The translations under genes were made by a program, and so were the position numbers. The notes beneath the pieces were generated by a model. That model searched no databases and was not told the origin of the DNA. It saw nothing but the letters and a program-made list of their open reading frames with translations. Positions 21,801 through 33,189 of a stretch of DNA of 64,000 bases are shown here, one piece after another. Positions within the stretch are counted from its first letter, which is position 1. Each line of letters starts with the position of its first letter. Origin of the DNA: Amblyomma americanum (Eukaryota; Arthropoda; Arachnida; Ixodida; Ixodidae); contig NC_135497.1 of NCBI RefSeq assembly GCF_052857255.1, forward strand, positions 543,668,207 to 543,732,206, given 5' to 3'.

Positions 21801-23309
21801 CGAAACATAATGTATGAAACCTCTATATAATGACCTATTTCCCTTGTACATATGTCCTCTGTAACACGAAAGGCCTAATTTTGTAAAGTGGGCTTGCGCC
21901 TGACTAAAGGTAAATATGGTGCCATTGCATGCAGTTTAAATTATTGTAGCGTTTCATAACCAGCACATGGCTATATCATTCGCTCCTGTCTGTTCTTTCG
22001 CATGTGTTTCTTCGTTTATTACCCGTAGTAATTTGACAACTTATTGGCCATTTCTTTTTACAGGAACACTGAAGTATATCATGGAAGGGCAGGATATGGT
22101 GGAGCGAAGCCATCACACGGTACTGAGTGCAATGAAGCTTGCAGCCAAGCTAGAAGGGAATGTCAGCTGTTGCAACCCTCAGCACATTGGACCTCGTGTG
22201 GGGCTTTCCACCATATTATATGCACTGCATACTGGAAGGCGTCACATCACAGCTAATGGAACTTTGACTGTGTTCACCAGGAAGTGCGTGGTATATTGGA
22301 AACCGTATCAAAGAGTTAAATGACTGCCTATTGCAAATTCGGCCGCCAATTTCTTTCACGAGATTGCTAAGGCCAGTCACTGAGCGCTGATTTTGGAAGG
22401 CCACCGAGTGGAAATATTGGCTTCTCTATTACAGTGCGCCTTGCCTTATCAATGTACTGCCACAGAGATATTTCACCCATTTCTGCCTTGTCGCACAGAG
22501 TTTGTTTTTACTGTAAAAAGCAAGTGTTAAGGAGGGAGACATCTTTTGTGCTGATAGGCTTCTGATGCAATCTGTTGAGAAAAGGCCACTTCTGTATGGT
22601 GAACATACTTTAACGTTCAATGTGCACCAACTTGTGCACCTTGCAAAATCTGTGCGCATGACTGGGCCGCTATGGTCCACCTCTACTTTTTCATTTAAAG
22701 CGAGGAATGGTGACATCCTGAAACTTGTTTCCGCGGCCAGATGTGTGCCACATCAGATCGCAGAACGCTTCATCATGCGAGAGGTTGCAAAGTCCCTGAA
22801 CCGTCTGGTACTATTGCCACCCTTCCTGAACAAGCAGGAAAAGCTTGTCTCGGGAAGGCAAGAAAATAAGCACTCGTCTGGTGTATTGGGTGCCCCATTA
22901 CACCCTGCCAGACTTGAAAGTCTTGTGTTCGATATGATTACCCAAAGCATTGGTGCGGTGTCCAGTCTGAGGGAACACCTCACAGAACGTATCAGAGGAT
23001 TCACTGTACACAGCGCCAATTACAAGAGGACAGAGAAAACATGCTCTGAGTACATTGAATCAAATGATGGCAAGTTCATGAGAGTAATCAAAATCTTTTT
23101 GGTGGAAAATCATATTTTCTTGCACTGCCAGGAATTACTGAGGAAAGCTTTATGCCTCTCATGTTCATTGCCGAACATCCTCCGACTGATGTTGTTTTTT
23201 GCCGGATTAGTGAAGAGAAAGTTATTTCACCTTGTGTGCTCGTGCAACAGAACAATCAAGCATATGTTGTGAAAGTACCGAATCTTTGGGAAAGTAATTA
23301 GGAACTGCC

Positions 23310-23520
23310 TAACAGATGCCAGGGACAAATTTCATCATCAGCAGCCTGACGGCACCCACTACAAGGCAAAGGCCGCTCCCATGTCTCTCCAATTAACCCT
23401 GTCCCTGCACACCCTATGCCTGCAAACTTCTTAATCTCATCCACCCATCTAACCTTCTGCCGCACCCTGCTGCACTTGCTTTCTCTTGGGATCAACTCCG
23501 TTATGCTTAAGGACCGTCAA
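23310..23520 (-). mobile_element. RTE-type LINE 3' fragment
   Basis: Read on the minus strand it encodes the basic C-terminal tail typical of RTE-clade reverse transcriptases (LIPRESKCSRVRQKVRWVDE, then IKKFAGIG). The trailing end is a short GATGATG-rich tail. Only the last ~210 bp remain, a typical 5' truncation. It abuts the stop of the transposase pseudogene. Confidence 0.65.
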
Positions 23521-24177
23521 GTCAATTTAAATCGGTTTATGGAAAATGGAAAACCAACTCGCCCAAATGCAGCCATTATTGAATTACATTTCTAGTACAA
23601 TGGGCTCTTTTTCATGTGTGAACAAGTATTCGTATCTTCTGGTTTCCCTCACCGCAAACGCCATCTGCCAAGCTCGTGCTCTCTCCTTCTGTATCCGCTG
23701 CAACGTGCTGCCCCCGACTATCTTAGCCCTGTTTGGATCCCTTCCACCTTCGGTCAGCCATGGCAGAACGATTCTCAAGATACTTCGAGCGGAGTGGAGA
23801 AGGCAAGCAAGACTGTACAAGGATTGCTTGCAAGCAAGGCTTTTCACAGGTGAGAGCCTGCCGAGCGCCAAAAGAAAATGGAAACAATTCAATCGAACGC
23901 TCGACCAGGTTTCTGAGTTTTTATGGAGTACTGTCCTGCCAGGGCTTCGCAAACTGGTCCCTCCACGGCTGTCTAGGTCGTAAAACCACGTCCGTACGTT
24001 TGGGGAGGTAACACTTCCCGAAGAGGTACGCCGTACTCTTCAGCTGGGGCCCAAGTTCGCTGTGGAGCAAAAGAAATCAAAACCGGAACTCTTGGCCATG
24101 GTCCGAAAAGTCTCCAAACATGCACCTACGAGTGATCAAGGGAGCTGCGTCTCGCAGGGTGTCGACGTTCTAAAGAA

Positions 24178-25627
24178 GTGTCCGAAGACAAAGTCTCAAG
24201 TTTCCCCTTCAAGTGTTTGAAATTCCTGAAGCAAGGCGATTTATGTCTTCTTCCTTGTGATAAGGAAGGTGGTTTTGCTGTGATGCCTAAGGTCCTTTTT
24301 CATGAAAAAGTCAGTCATGCTGTTGAGAAAGTGTTTGATAGGCAAAAAGGTATAAATCTGTCAAAAGTAAGATTGAAAGCAAAAAAGTTGTGCATCTCCT
24401 TGAATTTAACCCGCTTAGCTCAGTCCGTAGAAAAGGCCAGTGATCTAAGTCTTAACATGTTCTTTTCCGCTAAAACACACAAAATGGAATGTCCCTTAAG
24501 AATTATCGTTTCGGAAGCGCGCACCTGGCAAAAACCAGTCTCTGACTTCCTACAGAAATGTCTAAAACAGCTAGTTGTTGATGACCCTTTCATGATAAAA
24601 AATTCAGGAAATGTAATTGATTTTCTAAAGCAAAGCGATGGAAAGAACATGTTTGCCTTCTCGGTCGATGTCAAAGACCTTTACTATTCTTTGCCGAAAA
24701 ACGGATTATTGCAGTGCGTTGAAAGATGTATTGAGAACGCTGGCCCCATTGCTTTCCAGAATTCAGTGGGAGTGAGTGTTGGGGGTTTTTTGGAGCTATT
24801 AAGTACATATCTCAATTCTACGTTTGTAAAGTGGGCCGACGATCTGTTTTTTGCAGAAGCAAGGAATATGTATTGGGTCCAGCGTAGCTCCTTTGTTAAG
24901 TGACCTGTTTTTAGCTGAATGTGACAGAAGGCTTTTAGCCTGCCTTGAAGACGTAGGGGTGTTAAAAGTTTTTCGTTTTGTCGACGATTTTTTAATCTTC
25001 TTAGACACCACTGCAATCACCCTCAATGAGGCGGTAGAAAAGGTTTTAGATCATTTCAAGTGTAGCCTATCTCCTCTTGTAGTCACGCATGAAATGCCAG
25101 AGAACAGTAGCATACGCTTTCTCGATATCAGGTTAACTTTTCTAGAAGACCACACTTGCTGGATTTATCATCCCAGGGATGGAAAAATGCCCTTACCCTT
25201 CAGTTCCGCGCACTCAAAGCTTATAAAAAGAAACATAGCTCGTTTAGGGTTTCTTAACTGTACAAAGAAGTCTTGTGAACATGCAATCGAAGAAAGCCTT
25301 CTCCTGCAGTCCAACAAATTGCAAGATGTGGGTTATCCATTACACCTGCTGGTTTCTGTGGCGGAAGGACTTGTCAAAAAGAAAAAATGGGAAGCCAAGT
25401 GCCAGGACGAGCCGGAAGAGACAAAAGCCAATAAGAAATTTGCAGTCATTCCTTATAAACATAAGATTTCACACAATCTCAAAAAAATTGGTAACAGGGC
25501 AAACGTTGACGTGGTGTTCTCTGCCCCAAATAAGCTGATGTCATTATGTAAGCAAAGTACTTCAGGAAACCAAAGAAAAACTGGTTGCAAAATCAGGCAT
25601 CAAAAAGCCGTTTGTGAGATGCAGTGA
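24178..25627 (+). pseudogene. Penelope-type reverse transcriptase, one frameshift
   Basis: Two overlapping frames cover one RT: 24178-24903 (LLPCDKEGGFAVM, FSAKTHKMECPLRIIVS, FSVDVKDLYYSLP) and 24851-25627 (GICIGSSVAPLLSDLFLAE, then the catalytic RFVDDFLIF at about 24976-25002, and SIRFLDIRLTF). The join lies in a run of six T at 24847-24852, where one extra base shifts the frame. FVDD replaces the usual YxDD form, with both aspartates kept. In this family RT primes from chromosomal 3' ends or nuclease nicks. Telomerase-like RT features and the linked nuclease support the Penelope assignment. Confidence 0.85.
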
Positions 25628-25970
25628 AGGCGTTGTTTATAAAGTGCCCTTATAATGTGGAAAATACTATATAGGCCAAACGGGACGATGCCTGAACGAG
25701 CGGTTGAGCGAGCATGACTACGTTGTGAACAACAAAAAAGGGGGGCACATGAGCATTCATTGTTTAAAGTGCAAAAGTAAAAGTAAAGAGGGTTGTCGTC
25801 CTCTCTTTCACAAGTGCAAAGTCCTTTACGTGCACAAATGCCAAATTACCCGAGAAATTGTGGAAGCTTTGGAGATAGCGCGAGCTGGGGATGATTGCAT
25901 AAGTGCTCCATCAATTCTGCTGTCACAAAAAGAGATGGCATATCTGACATCTTTCATATGTGTTACATGA
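25610..25970 (+). pseudogene. GIY-YIG endonuclease domain of the Penelope-like element
   Basis: This part lies in a third frame, with VRCSEGVVYKVPL, then an in-frame TAA (25651-25653), then CGKYYIGQTGRCLNERLSEH, which is the GIY-YIG core with its Tyr, Arg and following His. A Cys-rich stretch (CLKCKSKSKEGC) and REIVEALEIARAGDDCIS follow; the frame ends at TGA 25968-25970. The family nuclease nicks target DNA to prime reverse transcription. The stop just before the core and the frame change near 25620 mean no fused RT-nuclease can be made from this copy. Confidence 0.82.
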
Positions 25971-26115
25971 TAACTGGTATCAGTCATAACTCTGCGGTAA
26001 TTGCCCTGTAAGCATGTGCAGACACTTATCAAGAGTATAAATTTCGCTTCTTGCATGAAATAAAATCAGTTGGAAGTAAGCGCTCGTGTTGTCTGCCTTA
26101 GTCTGTGTCCTTGTG

Positions 26116-26529
26116 TTTTTTGCGCTTTTACGTTCAGAATTATGTAAATAGAAAACTGCTTTTTAATTATAGGAACCTGTTGCCTTCAGAGTCCCTTTAA
26201 AAGAAGTGATTGCCACTGATTGGTAATATTCTTTATAATGTGCTTCTGCATTTGTAGTTAGTAATTGCTCTCCCAACACTTCACTGCTGATACCAGAGGA
26301 CAGGTGCATGAAATTTGAGGCTCTCCAATGAGACATATATGCTATTTTTATCTGCTTCATAGCAGGTTGTATGCTATGCCTGTGACTGTTCATGTGTAAC
26401 CATGTTCACCTTTTATTTTTGCTGGCAATTTTTTGCATAAACACATGTGCAGGCTAGCTTGTTGCAAAAGCAGGATACAACTTAAAAAAAACAACAGTTG
26501 TTAACACTGGGCCACAATCCGCGGCGTAC
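26116..26529. other. Unassigned
   Basis: AT-rich sequence without recognised features. Confidence 0.3.
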
Positions 26530-26820
26530 CGTATTACTCCGCTTGCCAGTCACAAATGTAAACGAAATCAGCTGTCCGATCCCGACTGCGCTGCCTTTGG
26601 ATGGAGGCGAAACGCAAAAGCGCCCGTGTGCTGTGTCTTGTCAGTGACATTAAAGAACCCCAGGGGCTCGAAATGACGCCCTCCACTACAGCATCTTTCT
26701 TCTTTCAGTCCCACCTTTCTCCCTTCCCTTATGATGCGGTTTGTGTGTCCACCAAGATATGTGAGACAATTACAATGCCATTTCCTTCCCTAAAAACCAA
26801 TTTTTTACTATTTTATATTG
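26530..26820 (+). mobile_element. Ruka-related SINE with decayed head
   Basis: The body is clear: GGATGGAGGCGAAACGC, AGCGCCCGTGTGCTGTG, AAGAACCCCAGGGGCTCGAA, and the longer 3' subfamily end TGCCATTTCCTTCCCTAAAA. It matches the copy at 48793-49221 and not the short-tailed 27562 copy. Box A is not recognisable; box B is CCGATCCCGACTG. Confidence 0.7.
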
Positions 26821-27462
26821 TTTAATGTTTGACTTTATTAAACAATCCAGGTATCAAAGTTTTAGAGCAAAGTACTTTTTTCTTGTTTAGCTTCTTGTTA
26901 AGGTGAACACCAGAGAAGTTTTAACAAGGGACCACTTTTTTGTCGTGGAGGAAAACTGTGCACCGGTCTTAAGTGTGGGTGGAGCTTCACTGCAGATTTC
27001 AGTTGTATCCGACTCAATGCATAAAATAACATGTTAGGTATATTTAGTTTCTGTCTGGTTTCTGTGTAGTTTTTGTGCTTGTGGTAATAACGGACACCAA
27101 AACTGAAAAATGTAGTATTTCTGCATTTTTTCGTGAAGTATTGCATAACATACAGAAGTGAGAAAGGTACCTAACGCCCAGTACCATTTCTTCCTAGGTA
27201 CTAACTATATTGCCGCAGGTGTGATATATGTGGAACAGTTGGCGATGTTATGTACTACTTTTCAGAATTTCGAGGTGCTGTGATGCAGAAGTAAGAAATC
27301 GCTAGTTTCTATTACTGATTTTAGAGAAATGTGTACACCTGATAATGCAACTAGTGTGTCATCACGTGGCCAATAGGTTTTAATCATAGGAATGGAAATT
27401 CACATTAGCCTCAGTTGTGTGCAAGCTGTGCAACCTTTCGCTGCATTTCTCATATTAAGTTT

Positions 27463-27475
27463 CCCCCCCCCCCCC
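27463..27475 (+). repeat. Poly-C tract (13 C)
   Basis: A plain homopolymer, AGTTT then C x13 then AATTA. A second, 17 C, lies at 17560-17576 in intron 1 of the transposase pseudogene. Their lengths are unlikely to be exact in any assembly. Confidence 0.9.
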
Positions 27476-27561
27476 AATTATACTGTTCTCAGTTACTGTG
27501 AAACACCTGCGTATCTCTGTGTTGCACTGATATAGGTCATTGTATACAGAACAAGTGTTCT

Positions 27562-27795
27562 AGTTGCCGCGGTGCCTCAGTGGTTATGGCGCTCGGCTGC
27601 TGACTCGAAAGATACGGGTTCGATCCCGGCCGCGGAGATTGAATTTCGATGGAGGGGAAATTCTAGGGGCCCGTATACTGTGCGATGGAAGTGCACATTA
27701 AAGAACCCCAGGGGTTCGAAATTTAGGGAGTCCTTCACTACGGCGTCCCTCATAGCGTGAGTCGCTTTGGGACGCTAAACCCTTACAAACCAAAC
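27562..27795 (+). mobile_element. Complete Ruka-type SINE with 15 bp target duplication
   Basis: The best-preserved copy: box A TGCCTCAGTGGTTATGG, box B GGTTCGATCCC, body TTTCGATGGAGGGG and AAGAACCCCAGGGGTTCGAA, and end GACGCTAAACCC followed by a short A/C-rich tail. CAGAACAAGTGTTCT flanks it exactly at 27547-27561 and 27796-27810. Such duplications show insertion by LINE-type target-primed reverse transcription. The head derives from a tRNA, and transcription would be by Pol III from the internal boxes. Confidence 0.92.
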
Positions 27796-28184
27796 CAGAA
27801 CAAGTGTTCTGTCTTATGTCATGTGTGTAGTCCTGTTTGTAATACTGAAGTTGATTGCGGCTGGTAATCACATTTTTCATGTGCCACATTGGGCCTAAGG
27901 ATGAAATGTATGTGTGTTGGTTGGTTATCCGGGTAAATTCTGATAACTTTTATAAAAATAGTGCTTCATTTTTAGTGTACGTAAATAAAGAATTATGGTG
28001 TTTGATATCTAATATTTATGTATGTTCATGAGAACACATTAGGATCAGGTTACATACCCTATCACACGAATGCATATTTTACTCAGTACTGTTTTACTGA
28101 CCTGAAAGGGCGACTTTCTGCTGCATATGTTCTGCTTGAATTAGTATGTTGATAGGGTAGACTTGATCTCGTTGGTGCATTATC

Positions 28185-28308
28185 ACTTAAAACCGGCAGC
28201 AGAGATGAACCAGACACTAGGAAAAAACACAGAGACGTGGACGAAGCTGCTTCGTTCACGTCTGTGTTTCTTCCTTGTGTCTGGTTCATTTCTGCCGCCG
28301 GTTCTAAG
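28185..28308. repeat. ~124 bp hairpin (inverted repeat), Penelope-end-like
   Basis: Arms 28185-28246 and 28247-28308 pair with few mismatches: ATGAACCAGACAC on the left against GTGTCTGGTTCAT on the right, AAACACAGA-type against TCTGTGTTT, and almost no loop (GAAGCTGCTTC centre). The right arm resembles the 3' ends of tick Penelope-like elements. Confidence 0.8.
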
Positions 28309-28826
28309 TAGTATGTTAAGGCTTATGCATCAGCACATAACATCCAGTGAAGCAAAGTTGAAGGCATGCTTAAGCGTTAAACACTGCTGCCCTTTGTTTT
28401 ACCTGAAAAAATGGTTTGTATATAGTTCTATACTGCACCTTGGGATCAATGCAACACACGTGTTAGACAAGAAGTCCACGTTAGGATGGATGCACTCTAC
28501 CAATACCTATCTGTGCTGTGTATGCCCTCAAACTGAACTAAATTACAGGTACTGCAGTGTAGCCGTAGATGTTTGACGTTCACGCAACGGCACAATAACT
28601 TCCTATGTGTGCCGGCCAGAATGTAGTTGATTGGTGTCCGAAACTTAATGCCTATATATTGACAGTGTTCTGCATGCAAAAATTCACCGACCCATTCTTA
28701 AGTGCGACTGACGACCAAAACAGTGTGCAGCACCACAACACATGCAGTACAACACACTAACACTGCATGGTGAGGACACCAAAATACGCCAGCCCGATCT
28801 GTTGTGCATCCAAACCACTAACCATG

Positions 28827-29057
28827 TGTGGTGTGCAGTGTACAACTCACCAGCCTGGTCATGTGTGCACGCTGCAACACACAACTCAGTCTGGTGTGCA
28901 CACTACAACACACCAATCCAGTCTGGTGTGCATGCTGCAACACACCAACCTAGTCAGGTGTGCACGCTACAACACACCAACCCGGTCTGGTGTGCACACT
29001 ACAACACACCAATCCGGTCTGGTGTGCACGCTACAGCACACCAGCCCAGTCTGGTGT
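28827..29057 (+). repeat. 32 bp minisatellite
   Basis: About seven head-to-tail units of GTCTGGTGTGCACACTACAA plus CACACCAATCCG, with small differences (GCACGCTACAAC, GCATGCTGCAAC). 32 is not a multiple of 3, so the open frames through it are accidental. Each unit contains the near-palindrome GTGTGCACAC. Confidence 0.88.
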
Positions 29058-29835
29058 TTACACCAAGAAACACCACAAAACACCAAGGCATCCTGGCGCA
29101 CTTTTCAACTGGGCACTGTTTGAAACGTTTCTGGTACCACCCTTTCTTGTTAGAACACCTGGTTTGCGGATTTTCTCGCGGTAGTGGCAGTTTTGTCTTC
29201 CCAACGGCCCGCCACCGCATTGCGCTCTATGTTGTCGAACGGGAGAGTGGAACCCAACATTTTTCTGTCGCGGGTGGTGTCCTCACCATGAAAGCGCAGA
29301 CGAGCGGGCATCGATGAATTCTACTCGGATGTGTTGCCGACTTTTTCTTTTTTCTTTGTGTGTGTGTGTGTTCATGCACAGTGCACGTGTGTCTAGTTCA
29401 GCTCACTGCGCCGCTGATCCCACCTTGTCTCTTTGTGCCGGAGGCTGCAGACGACGGAAATCTCCTGCCTTGTCTTCATTTTATTTCGTTTATTAGTTTA
29501 CTCTTTTAGGCCGGCGACACGAGAGTTCTTGAATCTCTACTCTGCCACCGTCTGTTCTGTTGTTGCCTTGAGGGGTGCCTATTCTCTCTTTCCGCTCGTC
29601 GTTTCCTTTTTTTTTCTTTCTCGTCATTTTTTTTTCTACCTGCTGCCCGCGGCTGCTGGATGGGCGGCGGGCGACCGCGCGTTTTTTTTTCACTTTTTCT
29701 CTCTTTTTGTTTCTCTCCTTCTCCCCTTTTGTAGTATTATTTCTTCTCAGCCCATCTTCTTTCCAGCATCGGTTTGCTTGTTGTTTTGTTCATGTGTCAG
29801 ACACCTGTGCTAATGCTAACTCCTCAAGATTGCTT
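29058..29835. other. Unassigned; pyrimidine-rich 29330-29800
   Basis: A strongly T/C-biased plus strand with (TG)n at 29356-29370 and T runs near 29610 and 29680. Frames of 60-126 codons here are composition artefacts (Phe/Leu/Ser strings). Confidence 0.5.
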
Positions 29836-30110
29836 TAACTTGAAGGGACACTGAGGAGGTTTGGAAGTTGGCTTGTATCGTTAGAATACCAGCTCCTAAT
29901 CACAAAAACGCCACTCTTACAGAAAACAGAGCTCTTGTAAGGTAGAAAATAGCAAGAACCAAAATACAGGTATCGCCGCCACAGGTCATTCTCGCAAGTA
30001 CAAGCGTGATGACGTCATAGGACGACAGACGCCACCTTGGAGGAATCTCCCTTACTCCATGGAAAGCGAATCTCTGAGGCGGACAAAGGAAGTTTGCGCG
30101 GTTCAATATT
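29836..30110 (+). repeat. Dispersed repeat starting AAGGGACACTGAGGAG
   Basis: The AGGGACACTGAGGAG opening and an internal GTGATGACGTCATAGGA block are a pattern I associate with a common tick interspersed repeat. 33190-33425 looks like a relative on the minus strand (its end reads AAAGGGACAGTGAGCATAA and it contains TTATGACGTCACAGGA). Class unknown. Confidence 0.4.
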
Positions 30111-30764
30111 GAAGTAAGTTTTGTTTTGAAACCGATAGTGCACCTTTATCACACAAGAAAGACAGACCAAAAACACCATGAATGTTGGAAGCAAAGAAAA
30201 CCTATGCTTGATGGCGTAGCAGGCGGCCAGGAGAGTTTGAGTTTCTTATGGCGCTTCGCGTCTATGAGCTTTGCGTGCCTCGTGGTTGTTTTTGACGCGC
30301 CTCGATTTACAAGCGCCGAACAGCAGAAGAACTCCATGTGCCGATTCAAGTGTTAACCTTTGAAGGAGCCTGTTAAGGCTAGTATGATAATCACCACGGT
30401 CGATGAAAAACTACGATAGCACGATGGGCGGTGATTGTACAAGGCAGTTAGCAGTATAAACAGCACTTGTGTCTTCGTACGCTTGGTCGGCGAAACGTTC
30501 CCGGCTGTGCCAGTCAACATGGAACTACTTAACGGAAATCGTTTATTAGGGACTGGAGACAAGATACAAGGCAGTTAAGAAAAAAAATGCTAATGGCCTA
30601 GCTCTGTTAGGCCAGGGTATCCGTAGCGAAAGCGCGGAGACTTCTGCATCGGAAGAATGCATTCTGTAGATGCGCTTTTATTCGTGCTTAAAGGTTGCCC
30701 TGTAGTAGCGGAGTGCCGAAAAGAAAAGTCTAAGCATGGCACTATTTCCATGCAATCAGGAAAC

Positions 30765-30850
30765 AAAAAGTGGCAGCGTCTCCGCTTGAAACGCCAAAGG
30801 GCCTAGTTCGATTCTGTGCCTCGCGACAGGTTTCTTTTTTTTTTTTGTTC
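30765..30850 (+). mobile_element. Possible tRNA-headed SINE remnant
   Basis: A box-B-like TAGTTCGATTCTG (about 30803-30815) followed by a CTCGCGACAGG block and a T10 run resembles a decayed tRNA-derived SINE. Box A is poor. Confidence 0.3.
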
Positions 30851-31142
30851 AGTGAGTGTTGCGGGGGGTTTCAGTGGCTCCCATAGATGCCGCCACCGAA
30901 TACGTTGGTTAGCGGTTAAGCGCAGGCTCTGTTAAAGGAGCTGCGAAAAACCGCTTGAGCAGATGCCGGTTACACTTCAGATGGATTCTTTATAGCACAC
31001 CGATGCTGACTCAAAAAGAATTACAAGAATCAATGCACAGGAACTGGAGTTATTCAATGAAGAAATTTCAAAAAACTAGCAAACAAAATGCTGCCCGCAA
31101 CTAAATTTTCGCGCAGCTTCCCATTCCAATTTCACTCTCCCA

Positions 31143-31799
31143 ATGACGACACTTAGTGCGACCAATCAAAGCAGCCTATCTGAACACGTGGCGGAAGTTT
31201 GCACTCCCTGGTTGCCTGGCCTCTGTAACTCGTTCATACCAATGCTGGAAGCGCCGTTTGCATGGTTGCAACCATGTGAACGCCCAGCTGACCCAGCAAT
31301 GCTTCATCGTCACGTCGACGCGCAAAAGGGAACACTGATCAGTGACGTTCCCTTATTTATGTATCCGAACTCGAGCGCGAGATACTGCTACGGTGTGGCA
31401 GCCTGCGCAAGATATCTGACACATTTAGCATAGCGCGTACAGCTACTGCTTACCGCCAACCATCGACTGTCGCTCTTAGAGCGCTGGTTGGTCACGGCGA
31501 GCAAGGAGCCCGCGCTGTTGACGAGAACGTGGCGCCATCTGGCACCGCCGCCCAGTGATCCTCCACAAGCTGACGATGCACACTCCCTGCTAGATGTGAA
31601 ACGAACGCATCCTTCCTTGGGACCGAAACGAACGCTTATAGAGTGAAATGGCTCGATCGGATCGATTCCGAGAAAGCCATTCTCAGATACATAGAGAGTA
31701 GCCATAAATGTTGATTGGTAGGTCGTACGATGTTTACAGCGAGGCGCCATGTCCTTCGATGCAAAAAGTAGCCAGAGCCTCTGGTGGTATATTTTTGTT
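31143..31799. other. Unassigned GC-balanced segment with short frames
   Basis: A 96-codon plus-strand frame (31143-31433) and a 120-codon minus-strand frame (31388-31750) overlap and match nothing I know. An exact 10 bp palindrome ACTGATCAGT lies near 31336. No splice or promoter context was found. Confidence 0.3.
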
Positions 31800-32140
31800 T
31801 TACTTGCTTTACAGTGCTTTTATCTTTGGCAAAACAAGTTGGTGTTAATAATGTAGTATAAAATACAAAAAAACTTGAGAGAACGTATCTCTAGTTATTA
31901 ACACAATTTTCAGTATATCTACTCTTTGTCCAATCAAGCTCCCACTAAGTGATGCCATATCCACTAATAAAAACCGCCACTGTAAGGTGGCTCCGTCAGC
32001 GCCAAGAATTTATTTTTGCGAGCTGATTAAAATATTAAAAACCGCAATATACGCGGTACGACCGATGCTAATAGCATCGTTATCACTCATTCTATGCAAC
32101 CAACAATTCACTGAAAATGTTTCAGGGCCCCTTTAAGGCG
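31800..32140 (-). repeat. Dispersed repeat ending AAAGGGGCCCTGAAAC
   Basis: Read on the minus strand it begins TTAAAGGGGCCCTGAAACAT, a start I recognise as frequent in tick interspersed repeats. The class is unknown. Confidence 0.4.
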
Positions 32141-33189
32141 CGTATATACTACGGCGTAACGCGTGCGTGCTGCACGGCGACGTCAAGCGTTTGGCGCGTT
32201 CGGCGCGTTCGGCGGCTTCGGCGCACTCTGACCGCACTGGCGGATGCTTGGAGCACGTCTCTATTTCGAGCCGAGTGCGCCAGCCGCCGCCGGCCTGGCC
32301 AGACCGGTTCGGCTCTGCGACAAGGCGCTCGTTGTGACCTCATGTGCCTCCTCGGAGCACCGCCAAGGAGAAATCGCAAGTTCGCGGCCAGTAAAACTTT
32401 GGCTTTAAAAGAGATTTGGAACCTGCAGACAGCAGACTCTGCTCTCCTCCAACTCGTATGTTTGCGGCTCCATTCAAAAGCTTCGGCAGTTGGGCAGAGG
32501 TGTTCTATTCGATTTCTAGGCTAATTTAATCTATTCACAGCACACATCGGAAGGTAAATGCAAGTGGGCGAGAGAGCCCGATAAAGTCAACCCCATACCT
32601 CCGGAAAAGCGCGAAACCCGTTGAAGCGTCCTGCGTCGGTTTTACTTTAAAGCCGCCAACTTCAAACGCGAGCGCCTTTGAGCACCCACCCGTGTTTTGT
32701 GGCAAAAAAATAAATAACCTAGCCCTTAAAACCGTGAGAAACCTCTTAAACGCCGCCTGCTGCACCGTGCAACAGCGCCTTTCAAGGGATCTCAATCCAG
32801 TGGCCCCAAAGCCTCGGCCAGCCTCCGATGGGCGCGACATGCCGACCTTGGCTTCACTCCTCGCGACTCCGCCCACTGGGATTGAGAAATTTAATTAGCA
32901 ATGGCTTTTCACTGAGGAAGGGGGAAACGACCCGCCGGCGCCTAACCTAACCGTGCTCCCTCAAAAGCAATGCTCGCTCTGTGGGGTTGAGGTCGCTGAA
33001 ATGCAGGCCGGAGTTTTTGTGAGAACTTCGCTGGCAGCTTCGGGAACGGGATCCATCGTAACGCTGGCAAGACGCCGGTGTAAACGTAAACGAAGCGATT
33101 CCCAATAAATGCCTTCAACGTGCGGCAGCGGTAGCTTTCATTTCGGCTGCTGCTAGACCGCACCGCTAGCCGCCAGAAATCACGGATTC
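32141..33189. other. Unassigned GC-rich region
   Basis: CpG-rich around 32170-32350, with overlapping short frames on both strands (135 codons plus, 76 and 113 minus) and no domain. 32890-33190 has a CTAACCTAACC motif. It could hold a non-coding exon or promoter; nothing decisive was seen. Confidence 0.3.

Larger units (their letters stand above)
17334..23301 (+). pseudogene. CACTA/Tnp2-like transposase pseudogene, three exons
   Basis: Exon 1 is 17334-17453 (ATG, MSPKKRYLAYFEPGTS, 40 codons, donor GTGAGC). Exon 2 is 19029-20085 (acceptor TTTTTGCAG, donor GTAAGA) and holds an acidic N-part, a Cys-pair segment (CPTC, CTTC) and the core NSDGSPVFKSSKGSIWPIQ ... NELPLPYRWKN. Exon 3 is 22064-23301 (acceptor TTTTTACAG), with YYMHCILEGVT, FWKATEWKYWLLYYS and TLTFNVHQLVHLAKSV. 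Joins 1-2 (phase 0) and 2-3 (phase 1, making a Gly codon) both fit. The core resembles Tnp2-type transposases of CACTA elements and their animal relatives, which cut and paste DNA. Decay is clear: TGA at 19278, frame changes near 19290 and 22180, and stops at 22265, 22388 and 22514. The original stop would be TAG 23299-23301. Intron 1 holds a SINE and a dispersed repeat. It may be a domesticated transposase gene that died or an element copy; no terminal repeats were found. Confidence 0.7.
23760..26115 (+). mobile_element. Penelope-like element, broken
   Basis: This is a nearly complete element of Penelope type, with an N-terminal helical region, reverse transcriptase and a C-terminal GIY-YIG nuclease, spread over several frames. 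N-terminal coding is recognisable from about 23760 (AKRKWKQFNRTLDQVSEFLW at 23868-23927) and continues at 24003 (TLPEEVRRTLQLGPKFAVE). The 3' non-coding tail (26046-26115) has the AATAAA-containing end and a TCTGTGTCCTTGTG block seen in other tick Penelope ends. It is transcribed in the same direction as the upstream transposase pseudogene but is unrelated to it. Confidence 0.85.

Noticed and set aside
28742..29317. 191-codon frame, or a possible CRISPR-like repeat
   Set aside because: Units are directly adjacent at 32 bp with no spacers, the genome is animal, and the frame only reads through the minisatellite.
29433..29838. Overlapping 87-126 codon frames rich in Phe/Leu/Ser
   Set aside because: They lie in a pyrimidine-biased tract; composition artefact.
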